Source: G963663315 sp965208975 (GTDB lineage: Bacteria > Pseudomonadota > Gammaproteobacteria > Arenicellales > Poriferihabitantaceae). From it: a stretch of DNA of 64,000 nucleotides. Of this stretch, positions 51,314 through 61,644 are shown one piece after another; positions within the stretch are counted from its first letter, which is position 1; each line of letters starts with the position of its first letter. A model generated the notes under the pieces. The model was not told where the DNA came from, did not search any database, and saw only the letters and a list, made by a program, of their open reading frames with translations. The stretch is taken from the NCBI GenBank assembly GCA_965208975.1, contig CBDBQH010000003.1, positions 1,736,001 through 1,800,000 of the forward strand, given 5' to 3'. The position numbers and the translations under genes are program-made.

Positions 51314-54300
51314 TGACCCGAAAACGAAAAGCCATCTGGATTATTGCCGTATTGATCGGACTGGCCGCGTTGCTGCCGCTGATCGCTGCGCTGTCCCTGA
51401 ATTCCACGCAAGCGAAGTCGATCATCACCTCATGGCTCGAAAGCCGGAGCGGCAGGGAGTTTTCAATTGATGGCAGACTGGGTATGGCCATGGGTTTGTC
51501 CACAACCATCGTTGCCCACGACGTGCGATTATCCAATAGCGATTGGGGGCTGGTTGATGATGCGCTCTCGATCGGCAGATTGTCGATCACCCTTTCTGTC
51601 GCCGGATTATTCAAAGGCGAGGGATTGATTCGGGAAATTCATGCCCGCAACCCGATACTCAGGATTGAGCGTCACCCTGAAACCGGGAAATTCAACGTGG
51701 ATTTGCGGAAAAGCGCCCGTTCAGGCAGCGTTTCCGGCGCGGGTCTCATAGCCAGTCAATTACAGGGCCTCAGACAAGTGTCCATCCGTGGTGGGCAGGT
51801 GATCTACTATCATCCCCGACGCAGGTGGGAGTTCGATATCACGGATGCCGTTGTTCGCTCACCGGCGCCGGCTCAGCCAATGGCGCTCAGACTGTCCGGC
51901 GCAGTGGAAAAAATTCCGGTCGCGCTATCCGGGCAAACAGGCAGTCTTCAATCGGTTATTGAGGGCGTTCAGACCGGAGTCAGTCTGCAAGGCCACATCG
52001 TCAAGCCGGAAAACACCCTGTTCATTTCCGGCGCCATCGACAAACTGCGGCGATGGAAGGGCCTGAATCTGCGGTTTGAGACTCTGATCACCGAGCTGTC
52101 GGAGCTGTCCGCTCTGAGCGGCGCTCCATTGTATCCCTGGCGCGACATCAGCGCCTCCTGGGTTCTGGTTCAACCCGGCGGGGTCGGGACGTTGCGTATG
52201 GACTCTATCGAGATGTCTTCCCCGGATTATGGGCTGGAATCAAGCCTCAAGGGAAAAATCGGCTACCTGCCCCGGTTCAGGCAAATGGAGCTGGTTTTTT
52301 CTGCCAAGGGTAACCTGGATCATCGGGAGCTTGCGGATAGGATCAATCAGGACATGGCGCTTGAGACCGATATAGACGGAGCGCTTGTCCGCGACAACGG
52401 AGATTTGCGCCTGACCCTGAATCGCGGCTCCATCCGCTCGGCTGGCATAAAACTGGATTTAACCGGCACGGTGGAGAATCTGGTTGGTGACTGGGCCAGC
52501 CCATTGCAAGTCAGCCTGGAGATGGATGATTTGACCGCCCTCGGTAGTTTGATCAACCGCGAGCTGCCCAGCGTCCCGCATATCCGGGCATCCGGCAACA
52601 TCTATCGCCTGAACGATGAGATCAGGATATTCGACATCCTGCTTGAAAATGATTCCCCTGAGGTCAAGGTACTGGCTGCCGGCAGTCTCGAGAATCCGGG
52701 CGCCCGACAACGGGGAGTGATTGACTTCTCGGTGCGGGCCGGGACGGATTTTATCGAGCGATTGGCAGGTTCCGCCATGACCAGCCTGGCGCACAACCTG
52801 ACCGTGGCCGGAACCGTTCGGCTGGATGCGGATGAAATTTCGATTCCGGATCTGCGGGTTGATGCGAAGGGGTCGGGTATACAGATTGACGGCGACGGTG
52901 AGTTCGGTTCTGTCGGCAACGCCGAAACCCTGCGAGTCGCTTTGCAGGGAAGCGTACAGGGATTGGACAAACTGAGTGACTGGGCCGGTCAATCATTGCC
53001 GCCGACGGATATGATCACTGTCAGCGCGCAACTGCGCGGTGATGAGCGGCAGAAATTGAATCTGGGCAATATCCAGGCGAACCTGGAGTCCCCCGCTATC
53101 GGCGCTACCCTGTCCGGTGAAATACGCAACCTGGGAAAATTACCGAAACTGATTCTGAATTTTGGCGTCGAAGTGCGGGACGCGGAGCCGTTTTTTGCAC
53201 ACTGGCCAGACCTGCCAATGGCTCAGTTCGGCCCCCTTGTGACCGAGCTGCTGCCAGCCAGGAACCTGGGTAAGCTGCGTACCGCGAAAACACAGGATGG
53301 TGAGGTTGTTCACCGCATGGAGGACCTTGAAATCCTTTTCGGCTCCGGCTTGAAAGGCAGGGCCACCGGCAGTATGGATCATCTGTTTACCCGCCACTGG
53401 AATGGTTCCGCCTCTCTCCGGGTTTACGGAGAACTGGGAGAAGGGGTATTACCCCCCGTTCATGAGAACCTGGCCGGTTTGCAGGGTTATCTGGACGGGG
53501 TCGCCGAAGTATCGGTTTCAGGGCAGGGGATTGCGGTTGACCGGATCAATGCGCGGCTCATATCCGGTTACAGTGAAACCCGGCTTTCCGGGAAAATTGA
53601 AAGCTGGTCTCCGTTTCAAACGACCGGTCTGGAACTGATGATCGAACGACCGCACCTGGGCGATCTGCTGGCGGAAGGAGCCTGGCCCGCCCTGTCAAGG
53701 GAGCTGCCGGTGCATGGCAAACTGGTCTTCAAAAATGTCGATCAACCCGGTCAGGTATCGCTTGACCTGAAGATGGCCGACAGTGATTTGACCGGCCATA
53801 TTTATTTATCTCCGGTACAGGACGGAAAATCAGAAGCGGAAAACGCCGGAACCGCCATCTCCGGCAGATTCACCTCACAGAACATGAACTTGATCCGGTT
53901 ACTGTCTGCCCCGCGAGACTCTCCCGGATTCTTATCCAGAAACCACATCCGGTTACCCTGGCTGGATGATGCCAATATGGCAATAAAAGCGGACTTCGGG
54001 CGATTACAGAGCAGAACCCTGATGCTTGATCATGTGGTTGTGGATGCCAGGGCGAGCGCTGGCCGATTGTCTTCCAGTATAACCGGCAAAAGTGGAGTGG
54101 ACGGTTTGATGGACATCAGGTTGTCACTGTCCAGACAGCCACAGGGGAAATTGCAATCCCGGGTCGCGCTCACTGGCAATGACATTGAGCTATCGGCGCT
54201 GGCCGGGACGGAACAGCTGGATCATGAGCAAAGAGGCGTTTTTTCAATTCAGGCAGTGATTGATGGGAGCGGGCGCTCCATTGCCGAAATAATGGGCGGC

Positions 54301-54804
54301 GCCAATGGTCAGATACGGATCGGGCTACAATCTGCGACATTGAAAAACCAGAGTCTCCGGTTATTGGGTGGGGATCTGTTTCTGGGGTTGCTGGACACAC
54401 TCAATCCGTTCAAGTCCCGGGATGAGATCATTTATATGGATTGTGGCGTGATCAATTTTGACCTGGAAAACGGTGTGGCCTCGAATGATCGGGGCATTGC
54501 CCTGAAAACAACAGACTTCACTTTACTCGGCGGTGGAGAAGTGGATTTTTCCGGGGAAAACCTGGATCTGGAGGTTTCGACCAAGGCCCGCAAAGGGCTG
54601 GGGGTCAACGCCGGCAGTTTTGCCAGACTGTTGCTGGTCAAGGGCAAGATCGACAATCCCGAAATCCGTCCCGGCGGGCTGCTGGAGAGCGGAGTCTCGC
54701 TGGGGGTGGGTTATCTGACCGGCGGATTGAGTTTGCTCGCCAGGGGGCTGTTTGACCTGATCGAGGCCAATTCCGATGTTTGCGCCACAGCGATGGGAGG
54801 ATGA
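51313..54804 (+). CDS. AsmA-family envelope protein
   Basis: 1,163 residues from ATG 51313 that overlaps the tsaB stop. After a basic N-terminus (MTRKRK) comes one membrane helix (AIWIIAVLIGLAALLPLIAAL), then a very long periplasmic beta-rich region. The AsmA opening is SIITSWLESRSGREFSIDGRL, and the C-terminal AsmA_2 part includes INFDLENGVASNDRGIALKTTDFTLLGGGEVDFSGENLDLEV. AsmA/TamB/YhdP-like proteins are thought to bridge the envelope and help phospholipid transfer. It is larger than E. coli AsmA (617) and nearer YhdP in size. Confidence 0.88.
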   Translation: MTRKRKAIWIIAVLIGLAALLPLIAALSLNSTQAKSIITSWLESRSGREFSIDGRLGMAMGLSTTIVAHDVRLSNSDWGLVDDALSIGRLSITLSVAGLFKGEGLIREIHARNPILRIERHPETGKFNVDLRKSARSGSVSGAGLIASQLQGLRQVSIRGGQVIYYHPRRRWEFDITDAVVRSPAPAQPMALRLSGAVEKIPVALSGQTGSLQSVIEGVQTGVSLQGHIVKPENTLFISGAIDKLRRWKGLNLRFETLITELSELSALSGAPLYPWRDISASWVLVQPGGVGTLRMDSIEMSSPDYGLESSLKGKIGYLPRFRQMELVFSAKGNLDHRELADRINQDMALETDIDGALVRDNGDLRLTLNRGSIRSAGIKLDLTGTVENLVGDWASPLQVSLEMDDLTALGSLINRELPSVPHIRASGNIYRLNDEIRIFDILLENDSPEVKVLAAGSLENPGARQRGVIDFSVRAGTDFIERLAGSAMTSLAHNLTVAGTVRLDADEISIPDLRVDAKGSGIQIDGDGEFGSVGNAETLRVALQGSVQGLDKLSDWAGQSLPPTDMITVSAQLRGDERQKLNLGNIQANLESPAIGATLSGEIRNLGKLPKLILNFGVEVRDAEPFFAHWPDLPMAQFGPLVTELLPARNLGKLRTAKTQDGEVVHRMEDLEILFGSGLKGRATGSMDHLFTRHWNGSASLRVYGELGEGVLPPVHENLAGLQGYLDGVAEVSVSGQGIAVDRINARLISGYSETRLSGKIESWSPFQTTGLELMIERPHLGDLLAEGAWPALSRELPVHGKLVFKNVDQPGQVSLDLKMADSDLTGHIYLSPVQDGKSEAENAGTAISGRFTSQNMNLIRLLSAPRDSPGFLSRNHIRLPWLDDANMAIKADFGRLQSRTLMLDHVVVDARASAGRLSSSITGKSGVDGLMDIRLSLSRQPQGKLQSRVALTGNDIELSALAGTEQLDHEQRGVFSIQAVIDGSGRSIAEIMGGANGQIRIGLQSATLKNQSLRLLGGDLFLGLLDTLNPFKSRDEIIYMDCGVINFDLENGVASNDRGIALKTTDFTLLGGGEVDFSGENLDLEVSTKARKGLGVNAGSFARLLLVKGKIDNPEIRPGGLLESGVSLGVGYLTGGLSLLARGLFDLIEANSDVCATAMGG

Positions 54805-54850
54805 ACAGGTGATGGGAGGATGAAACAGGTAATGAGTCATCCCGGTGATA

Positions 54851-54907
54851 AAAATGTAAAAGCAAATGTAAAAGCTAATGCGAAAAAGTTTTATTTCGAT
54901 ATATAAT
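54851..54907 (+). promoter_or_regulatory. Upstream region of glnA with -10 box and short direct repeats
   Basis: TATAAT at 54902-54907 is a perfect -10; no good -35 lies at the right distance, so an activator may be needed. AAATGTAAAAGC is repeated (from about 54852 and 54864). Confidence 0.4.
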
Positions 54908-54963
54908 ACCCGGACATATTGAACAACGATCGGGTTACACGATCTCTATACCGGGGGGTTATT

Positions 54964-56373
54964 ATGTCTGTGGCAGATACATTGAACATGCTGAACGAAA
55001 GTGGCGCGAAATTCGTCGATCTTCGATTTACCGACACGAAAGGGAAGGAGCAGCATGTGACGCTTCCGGTAAGGGTAGTGGACGAAGACCTTTTTGAAGA
55101 AGGTAAAATGTTCGATGGTTCATCCATAGCCGGCTGGAAAGGGATTAACGAGTCGGACATGATCCTGATGCCGGACCCCGACAGCGCTGTCATGGACCCG
55201 TTCAGCCAGGAGGCGACAGTCAATATCCGCTGTGATGTGATCGAACCTTCCGACATGCAGGGTTATGAGCTGGACCCGCGCTCAATCGCGAAACGCGCGG
55301 AAGCCTATCTGGCGTCAACCGGCATTGGTGATACCGCCTATTTCGGTCCGGAGAACGAGTTTTTCCTGTTTGATTCGGTACAGTGGGGCAACGACATGGA
55401 GCATTGCTTCTACAAAGTGGATTCCATGGAAGGCGCCTGGAACAGTGGCCGGGAGTATGAAGATGGCAACACCGGCCATCGCCCCGGTATAAAAGGCGGA
55501 TATTTCCCGGTGCCTCCGATCGATAGCCAGTCCGATGTTCGCAGTACGATGTGTCTTGTTCTGGAGCAGATGGGGGTTCCGGTTGAAGTTCATCACCATG
55601 AAGTGGGTACTGGCGGGCAGGGTGAAATCGGCACCCGCTTCAATACCATGGTTCTAAAAGCGGATGAAGTGCAGATCTACAAATATGTCGTGCACAATGT
55701 CGCCCACAATCACGGTCTGACCGCTACCTTCATGCCCAAACCCCTGGTCGGGGACAATGGCACCGGTATGCATGTGCACCAATCCATTTTCAAGGACGGG
55801 GAGAATGTATTTGCCGGAGATCAGTATGCCGGATTAAGCGATGAGGCGCTGTATTATATTGGCGGTATCTTCAAGCACGCGAAAGCCATCAACGCCTTCG
55901 CAAATGCCAGTACCAACAGCTACAAAAGACTGGTTCCGGGATTTGAAGCCCCGGTCCTGCTCGCCTACTCCGCGAAAAACCGTTCCGCGTCCTGCCGTAT
56001 TCCTTATGTCGCAAATCCCAAGGGCCGCAGAATAGAAATCCGTTTCCCCGATTCGACAGCCAACCCCTACCTGGCGTTCGCAGCCATGCTGATGGCCGGG
56101 CTGGATGGTATTCAAAACAAGATTCATCCCGGCGGGCCGGCAGACAAGGACCTGTATGACCTGCCGCCGGAAGAGGAAACCGATATTCCAACCGTTGCCC
56201 ACGGTCTGGATATTGCTCTTGAAGCGTTGGACAATGACCGCGAGTTCCTGCTTGCCGGTGGCGTATTCAGCAATGACGCCATTGACGCTTACATCGGACT
56301 GAAAATGGAAGAAGTCAACCGCATGAGACTAGCGGCCCATCCCGCCGAATTCGACATGTATTACAGCGTGTAA
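54964..56373 (+). CDS. glnA: Glutamine synthetase type I
   Basis: 469 residues from ATG 54964; the frame to 54919 has no support. GSI motifs are FDGSSIAGWKGINESDM, YFGPENEFFLFD, VEVHHHEVGTGGQGEIGTRF, KPLVGDNGTGMHVHQSIFKDG, and NPYLAFAAMLMAGLDGIQNKI. Tyr398 in KDLYDLPPEE is the adenylylation site of GSI-beta enzymes. It makes glutamine from glutamate and ammonia. No glnL/glnG follow; the next segment is repeat DNA. Confidence 0.97.
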   Translation: MSVADTLNMLNESGAKFVDLRFTDTKGKEQHVTLPVRVVDEDLFEEGKMFDGSSIAGWKGINESDMILMPDPDSAVMDPFSQEATVNIRCDVIEPSDMQGYELDPRSIAKRAEAYLASTGIGDTAYFGPENEFFLFDSVQWGNDMEHCFYKVDSMEGAWNSGREYEDGNTGHRPGIKGGYFPVPPIDSQSDVRSTMCLVLEQMGVPVEVHHHEVGTGGQGEIGTRFNTMVLKADEVQIYKYVVHNVAHNHGLTATFMPKPLVGDNGTGMHVHQSIFKDGENVFAGDQYAGLSDEALYYIGGIFKHAKAINAFANASTNSYKRLVPGFEAPVLLAYSAKNRSASCRIPYVANPKGRRIEIRFPDSTANPYLAFAAMLMAGLDGIQNKIHPGGPADKDLYDLPPEEETDIPTVAHGLDIALEALDNDREFLLAGGVFSNDAIDAYIGLKMEEVNRMRLAAHPAEFDMYYSV

Positions 56374-56385
56374 CCTGCGCGTAAA

Positions 56386-56560
56386 CCATCAACGCGGGCG
56401 ACCACGGAGGGTCGCCCCTACGCTTCATGAATCTGCGGAAATGGCGGAATGGGTCGTTCCCGCATCTCCCGACATCGTAGGGGCAGGTCTCTGTGCCGTC
56501 CCGCAACCGCCGATACCCGAACCAAACCCCCGTCATTCCCGCGAAAGCGGGAATCCAATG
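56386..56560. repeat. Dispersed inverted-repeat elements after glnA
   Basis: GGGCGACCACGGAGGGTCGCCC near 56397-56418, CGTAGGGGCAGGTCTCTGTGCCGTCCC near 56476-56502, and ATTCCCGCGAAAGCGGGAAT near 56534-56553: the three hairpin types found at 15354 and 41868. These may end glnA transcription. Confidence 0.7.
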
Positions 56561-56586
56561 CCCCGGCTACAGGGCATTTTTTATGT

Positions 56587-57534
56587 TCACTGACGCAAGC
56601 GGTTATTGATCGGCGCTCCCGACCTGCTGGTTGTCGAGCATTTCCCCATCCAATCGAGATTCCGCCCGATCACCAATTCGGTCATCTGTGCGTGATGCGT
56701 ATTTTTCATGGATACGGGTTTGACTTCCAATCCGTATTGGTAAGCCAACTCCAGCGCTTCGGGGGCATTGTCATAAGTCATGACAAAATCGCCTGACAGG
56801 TTGACACAGGCCCTGAATAAACGGTCGTGGTCTACATCGTAATGGATATACAACCGTTTCCCTGCCTTTTTACCGCCCGCCGTATACGGAGGGTCTATAA
56901 AAAACACGGCATTTTTAGCATCCCGGTATTCTTCCAGGGCGCTAAAGGCATCCTCCTGTCTGAAAGCGAGTCGGGTATGCAGCAGGTGTATTTCCCTGAA
57001 GCGCCGGGCCAATGTAGTCGGATACCATCGCGACAAAATCCCTTTCCCACACTCACCTGTCTTGATTAACCCGGAGCCGTTCGCCATGATACCGCCATGG
57101 GAACACCTGTTTTTCAGAATGGTTTTGAAAGCTCTTTGTCTCAGTGTTCTGGTGTCCCTGCCAAGCTCAATCAGGACATTCTCCTGACTCATCTCAAACG
57201 ATACGATTTTTTGCGCCAGCCATTCTGAGTCTCCACGGGTCACCAGTTCCCAGACCGCAGCTACATCCTCGTCCAGTTCGAGCATCAATGCCGATTCCGC
57301 CAGAGATTCCGCAACCGCCGTCAAAGATACGATCCCACCTCCGGCAAATGGCTCTATCAAAACCTCTGGCGTTGCATCCAGACTGCCAAGCCATTCTCTG
57401 AGTCGCGGCACAAACCAGGTTTTACCGCCTGGGTATCGAAACGGACTTCTTTGCGGTACGGAAGCAACATTAACAACCCTGAAGTCAGGTTCGGTAGCCG
57501 CTGTCGGGAAAATACTTTGCTGTACAGGATTCAT
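56587..57534 (-). CDS. D12-class DNA adenine N6-methyltransferase
   Basis: About 315 residues from ATG 57534 (GTG 57549 also possible). SAM-binding motif I is RYPGGKTWFVPRL with EPFAGGGIVSLTAVAE, the catalytic motif IV is DPPY in AVFFIDPPYTAGGKK, and MTYDNAPEALELAYQYGL is typical of the Dam/D12 group. The recognition sequence is unknown. It lies 41 bp downstream of a truncated NotI-family endonuclease gene on the same strand, so it is probably the surviving half of a type II restriction-modification system. Confidence 0.9.
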   Translation of the reverse strand: MNPVQQSIFPTAATEPDFRVVNVASVPQRSPFRYPGGKTWFVPRLREWLGSLDATPEVLIEPFAGGGIVSLTAVAESLAESALMLELDEDVAAVWELVTRGDSEWLAQKIVSFEMSQENVLIELGRDTRTLRQRAFKTILKNRCSHGGIMANGSGLIKTGECGKGILSRWYPTTLARRFREIHLLHTRLAFRQEDAFSALEEYRDAKNAVFFIDPPYTAGGKKAGKRLYIHYDVDHDRLFRACVNLSGDFVMTYDNAPEALELAYQYGLEVKPVSMKNTHHAQMTELVIGRNLDWMGKCSTTSRSGAPINNRLRQ

Positions 57535-57589
57535 TTCCCGGGTGACCACTCGATCATTTTATTTACAGGCGCCGATTCGAGTTTTTCAT

Positions 57590-57949
57590 CTACTTTTCAT
57601 CATAGGCGACCATCACGACATCGATATTGCCAGCCGATTTCCCGTAATAGTCATGCAGCCGAACTTCCGTCAAGGAAGTCCAGGTTGCTCCCGCAGGAAA
57701 GAAAAAATCTGCGGCATCATCCGTAATCAACCAATTTTCTCTAAATCGGATCGGACATGTTATAACGGGCGTACCGCCGTAATTGATACTGCAAACTCCC
57801 AAGGGGTTCTTCGCTTTATCTTTGGTACAGTTCGGGATTATATTGTTAAAAGGGCAAAGCCGCCGTTCCCTGTATCTTTTCGCCTGAGCGCTAAAGTCTC
57901 CAGGCGAATATCCGAATACTTCAGCCAGAGGTTGTGTGTCCTTTACCAT
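57590..57949 (-). pseudogene. NotI-family restriction endonuclease, truncated
   Basis: 119 residues with the N-terminal pattern of the NotI family: CPFNNIIPNCTKDKAKNPLGVCS (cysteine set for the structural iron), CPIRFRENWL, and TEVRLHDYYGKSAGNIDVVMVAYDEK, where the E and the D of GNID belong to the catalytic core. It stops right after YDEK, where intact relatives continue with the rest of the catalytic domain and a C-terminal part. It should be inactive. Assigned by motif memory. Confidence 0.72.
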
Positions 57950-58241
57950 ATCCAGTCAATAATAGTTTGATTTTCTACAATTCAACGACCGAATGCCACT
58001 GCTTGTCATTGTCCGGGTGTTCATGAGGCTCGATAGTATCACTTTTTATCAGATGTACTTCCTGAATTCTTCCCAAAACAAAACGGGCGACCACAGGACT
58101 CGGCACCCTCTCGGCTGTACAAAGTATCAGGAAAGAGATGGCTCGAGGAACGTATGGGAGAGAGTATGTACCTCGGTAAAACGTCTCTCAAGGCGGGTGG
58201 GTTATTTGTTGGTTTGGTAAGTATTTCTGCTTATACAAACG
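57950..58241. other. Non-coding gap between the endonuclease remnant and recQ
   Basis: No gene or RNA is recognisable. A fragment GGGCGACCACAGGACTCGG near 58085 resembles one half of the dispersed inverted-repeat element. Confidence 0.4.
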
Positions 58242-60044
58242 CTACGGTTTCTCCTGGCAACCCCGCACCACTTCCAGAAATTCGTCGCCGAACTTTTCCA
58301 GCTTGGCGTGCCCGACTCCGCTGATATTTAACAGATCTTCGCGCCGCCCCGGTTTCCGTTGTGTGATTTCTTTCAGGGTACTGTCATGGAAAACCATATA
58401 GGGAGGGATGCCGTATTGCTCCGCCAGCCGCTTCCGGCAAGCCCGCAACGCTTCCCACAACTCCTGATCGTCCTCTCCAACCTCCATTTTGACTCTTGCT
58501 TTTCTGGCGACGGACTGCTTGCCTGCATCTTCCCGTAGCATCAAATCAACCTCGCCCCTGAGTAATGAACGGGTGGTGTCGGTGAAGCGCAAAGCCCCGA
58601 ATCGTTCGGCGTCGGATACCAGAAACCCGCGTACAATCAACTGCCGGATGACCGCGCGCCACTGGTTTTGTGACAGGTCGGCACCGATTCCGAAAGTACT
58701 CAGGCGCTGATGGTCGCGCTGCCTGATTTTTTCCGTATCCTTGCCCAGCAAAACATCAATGATATGCAGCGCCCCGAAACGCTGTCCGGTACGATAGATA
58801 CAGGAAAGCAGCTTTTGCGCGATTTCAGCGCTATGCCGTGTCTTCGGCGGGCTGAGGCAGGTATCACAGTTGCCACAGGGAGCTTGCGGCTTTTCCCCGA
58901 AGTATTCCAGCAGGGAATTTCGGCGACATTGCGTCACCTCGCACCAGCCCAGCAACGAATCCAGCTTGCCGCGTTCATTGCGTTTGTGGATTTCGTCTGC
59001 ATCTGAGCGTTCCAGCATCTGTCTGCGTTGCACCACATCGTTTAACCCATACACCATCCAGGCGTCTGAAGGTTGACCATCGCGGCCGGCCCGTCCGGTT
59101 TCCTGATAATACGATTCGATACTGCCCGGTAAATCCAGATGGACAACGAACCGGACATCCGGTTTGTCGATACCCATGCCGAACGCGATTGTGGCGACCA
59201 TGATGAGGTCGTCCTCGAACAGAAACCGGGACTGGTTTTCGGCGCGTTCGGAATTTGGCAACCCGGCATGATAGGGCAGGGCGTTAAAACCACACTGGTT
59301 CAGCCAGAGCGCTGTGGACTCTACCTTCTTTCTCGAAAGACAATAGACGATGCCGCAATCTGTCCGGTGATTTTCCAGAAAACCGAGCAGTTGGGTTTTC
59401 GCGTTCAGCCTGGGCGCGACGCTGTAGCGAATATTCGGCCGGTCAAAACTGCTGACATAAACCACGGGTTCATGCAGTCGCAGATTGTGCAGGATTTCCT
59501 GGCGGGTTCGGGGGGTGGCGGTGGCCGTCAGCGCCATGCGCGGTACATCCGGGAAGCAGTCTCCCAGCTGCCCCAGAGACAAATAATCAGGACGAAAATC
59601 GTGCCCCCACTGGGAAACACAATGGGCTTCATCAATCGCAATCAGGGAAATCCTGTATCGGCCCAACCATTCCAGCGCGCCCGCTTGCGAGAGTCTTTCC
59701 GGCGCGATATAAATCAGGTCTGTTTCACCGCTGTCCATGCGCTCGGCGACATCCTGTTTCTGTTGCCAGGTCAGCGTCGAGTTCAGGAATTGGGCCCGAA
59801 CCCCCAGCTGCTTCAATGTATTGACCTGGTCCTGCATCAGTGCGATCAGCGGCGATACCACCAGTCCGATGCCCGGACGAACCAGAGCGGGGATCTGGTA
59901 ACACAGCGATTTTCCACCGCCAGTGGGCATTAAAACCAGCGAATCCTGTCCGGCAATCGCGGCATGGATGATCACCTCTTGCCGGTCGCGGAAATGGTCG
60001 TAGCCGAAGACCTGTCGAAGAATATTCTGTGCGCTGTTATCCAT
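58242..60044 (-). CDS. recQ: RecQ, ATP-dependent DNA helicase
   Basis: This 600-residue protein has a complete RecQ layout: Walker A (MPTGGGKSLCYQIPAL), DEAH box (AIDEAHCVSQWGHDFRPDY), motif VI (YYQETGRAGRDGQP), zinc-binding cysteines (CRRNSLLEYFGE to CGNCDTC), winged helix, and the HRDC domain (LWEALRACRKRLAEQYGIPPYMVF). It unwinds DNA in RecF-type repair. Confidence 0.97.
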   Translation of the reverse strand: MDNSAQNILRQVFGYDHFRDRQEVIIHAAIAGQDSLVLMPTGGGKSLCYQIPALVRPGIGLVVSPLIALMQDQVNTLKQLGVRAQFLNSTLTWQQKQDVAERMDSGETDLIYIAPERLSQAGALEWLGRYRISLIAIDEAHCVSQWGHDFRPDYLSLGQLGDCFPDVPRMALTATATPRTRQEILHNLRLHEPVVYVSSFDRPNIRYSVAPRLNAKTQLLGFLENHRTDCGIVYCLSRKKVESTALWLNQCGFNALPYHAGLPNSERAENQSRFLFEDDLIMVATIAFGMGIDKPDVRFVVHLDLPGSIESYYQETGRAGRDGQPSDAWMVYGLNDVVQRRQMLERSDADEIHKRNERGKLDSLLGWCEVTQCRRNSLLEYFGEKPQAPCGNCDTCLSPPKTRHSAEIAQKLLSCIYRTGQRFGALHIIDVLLGKDTEKIRQRDHQRLSTFGIGADLSQNQWRAVIRQLIVRGFLVSDAERFGALRFTDTTRSLLRGEVDLMLREDAGKQSVARKARVKMEVGEDDQELWEALRACRKRLAEQYGIPPYMVFHDSTLKEITQRKPGRREDLLNISGVGHAKLEKFGDEFLEVVRGCQEKP

Positions 60045-60162
60045 GGGCTTACGCTACGATGATACTTCTTCCGGCGCCCGGACACCAGATAATTTCCTTG
60101 TCCTGGTCAACAATATACCGTAATCTCATAGCGCTTCTCTTGAAGACTCCACAGGAAAATCA

Positions 60163-61644
60163 ATGGCAAGGGCAATCATGATTCAGGGCGCTACCTCGAA
60201 CGCGGGCAAGAGTGTCATTGCCGCCGGGTTGTGTCGGCTACTTGCGAGAAAGGGATTTCGTGTCGCGCCATTCAAGCCGCAGAATATGGCGCTGAACAGC
60301 GCGGTCACGGTGGACGGCGGCGAGGTGGGGCGTTCCCAGGCGGTGCAGGCGATGGCCTGTGGTATCCCGCCACATACCGACATGAACCCGATTTTACTGA
60401 AACCGAACAGTGACAAGGGGGCGCAGGTTATCATCAACGGGCAGTCAATCGGCAATATGGGCGCAGTCGAATATCATGCCTTCAAAAAGACCGCGATGGA
60501 TTACGCTCTGGCGGCCTGGCATCGTCTGGGCGCACAATACGACGTGGTGGTCGTTGAGGGGGCGGGCAGTCCGGCGGAGATCAACCTGCGACAAAATGAC
60601 ATTGCCAACATGGGCTTCGCTACGGCGGTTGATTGTCCGGTGGCGCTGGTGGCGGATATAGACCGCGGCGGCGTGTTCGCGCATTTGACCGGCACGATCG
60701 ATTGCCTGGAACGACAGGAACAGGCTTTGGTCAAGGGGTTCCTGATCAATCGTTTCCGCGGCGACCGCTCCCTGCTGGATTCAGGCATTGACTGGTTGAC
60801 TCGCAAAACCTCGATATCGACTCTCGGTGTGTTGCCGTTCCTGCCGGGATTGCACATTGAGGCGGAGGACGCGGTTGATCAGCGGGATTTCACGGATACA
60901 GCCGGGCAGTCATCACAAAAATTGAAGGTGGTTGTGCCCAGGATTCCCCGCATCAGCAATCACACGGATTTTGACGCGCTCCGGCTTCACCCGGCGGTTG
61001 AACTTGAATTTGTCGGGCAGGGCGACCGCAAGAGCGCCTGTGATCTGGTGATCCTGCCGGGCAGTAAAAACACGATGAATGACCTGAAGTGGCTGATCGC
61101 GAATGACTGGCCAGACTGGATCAAAAAACATCTTCGATACGGCGGTAAACTGATCGGTATCTGCGGGGGCTATCAGATGATCGGTTCCAGAATTCATGAT
61201 CCGCACGGCATCGAAGGCGCCCCCGGCTCAATGAATGGTCTTGGCCTGATGGATTTCGAGACCACCTTGCAACCGGTCAAAAAACTGAAAACGGTGAGCG
61301 GGACGCTGATTGGCAGTCATGCGGAAGTGACCGGCTACGAAATCCATACGGGCCGCACTTCGCGCCCGGCTACGGCACTCCCGGCCATAGACCTTGATGG
61401 TGAGAAAGAGGGGGTGATTTCGGTGGACAACCAGATTCTGTGCACCTATCTGCACGGGATTTTCGATCAGGACAGCGCCCGGCAGGCCCTGCTGAAATGG
61501 GCCGGACTCCAGGCCGGACACGACCATCCATTTGACTACCGGCAATTCCGGTTGCAACAGATGGACCGGGTGGCTGAAATGCTGGAACAGCAACTTGACT
61601 TGCCAAGCCTCGCCGACATCATCGGATTGCGACTCCCGTGCTGA
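60163..61644 (+). CDS. cobQ: Cobyric acid synthase CobQ
   Basis: 493 residues. The N-terminal CobQ domain opens with the P-loop-like IQGATSNAGKSVIAAGLCRLL and MALNSAVTVDGGEVGRSQA; the C-terminal glutamine amidotransferase has Cys334 in IGICGGYQMIG and His in TYLHGIFD. It amidates cobyrinate a,c-diamide at four side chains in cobalamin synthesis. AGGAAA precedes the ATG. It overlaps cbiB by 7 bp. Confidence 0.97.
   Translation: MARAIMIQGATSNAGKSVIAAGLCRLLARKGFRVAPFKPQNMALNSAVTVDGGEVGRSQAVQAMACGIPPHTDMNPILLKPNSDKGAQVIINGQSIGNMGAVEYHAFKKTAMDYALAAWHRLGAQYDVVVVEGAGSPAEINLRQNDIANMGFATAVDCPVALVADIDRGGVFAHLTGTIDCLERQEQALVKGFLINRFRGDRSLLDSGIDWLTRKTSISTLGVLPFLPGLHIEAEDAVDQRDFTDTAGQSSQKLKVVVPRIPRISNHTDFDALRLHPAVELEFVGQGDRKSACDLVILPGSKNTMNDLKWLIANDWPDWIKKHLRYGGKLIGICGGYQMIGSRIHDPHGIEGAPGSMNGLGLMDFETTLQPVKKLKTVSGTLIGSHAEVTGYEIHTGRTSRPATALPAIDLDGEKEGVISVDNQILCTYLHGIFDQDSARQALLKWAGLQAGHDHPFDYRQFRLQQMDRVAEMLEQQLDLPSLADIIGLRLPC

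Noticed and set aside
60045..60162. A cobalamin riboswitch upstream of cobQ
   Set aside because: The 118-bp gap is too short and I could not find a B12-box-like core.
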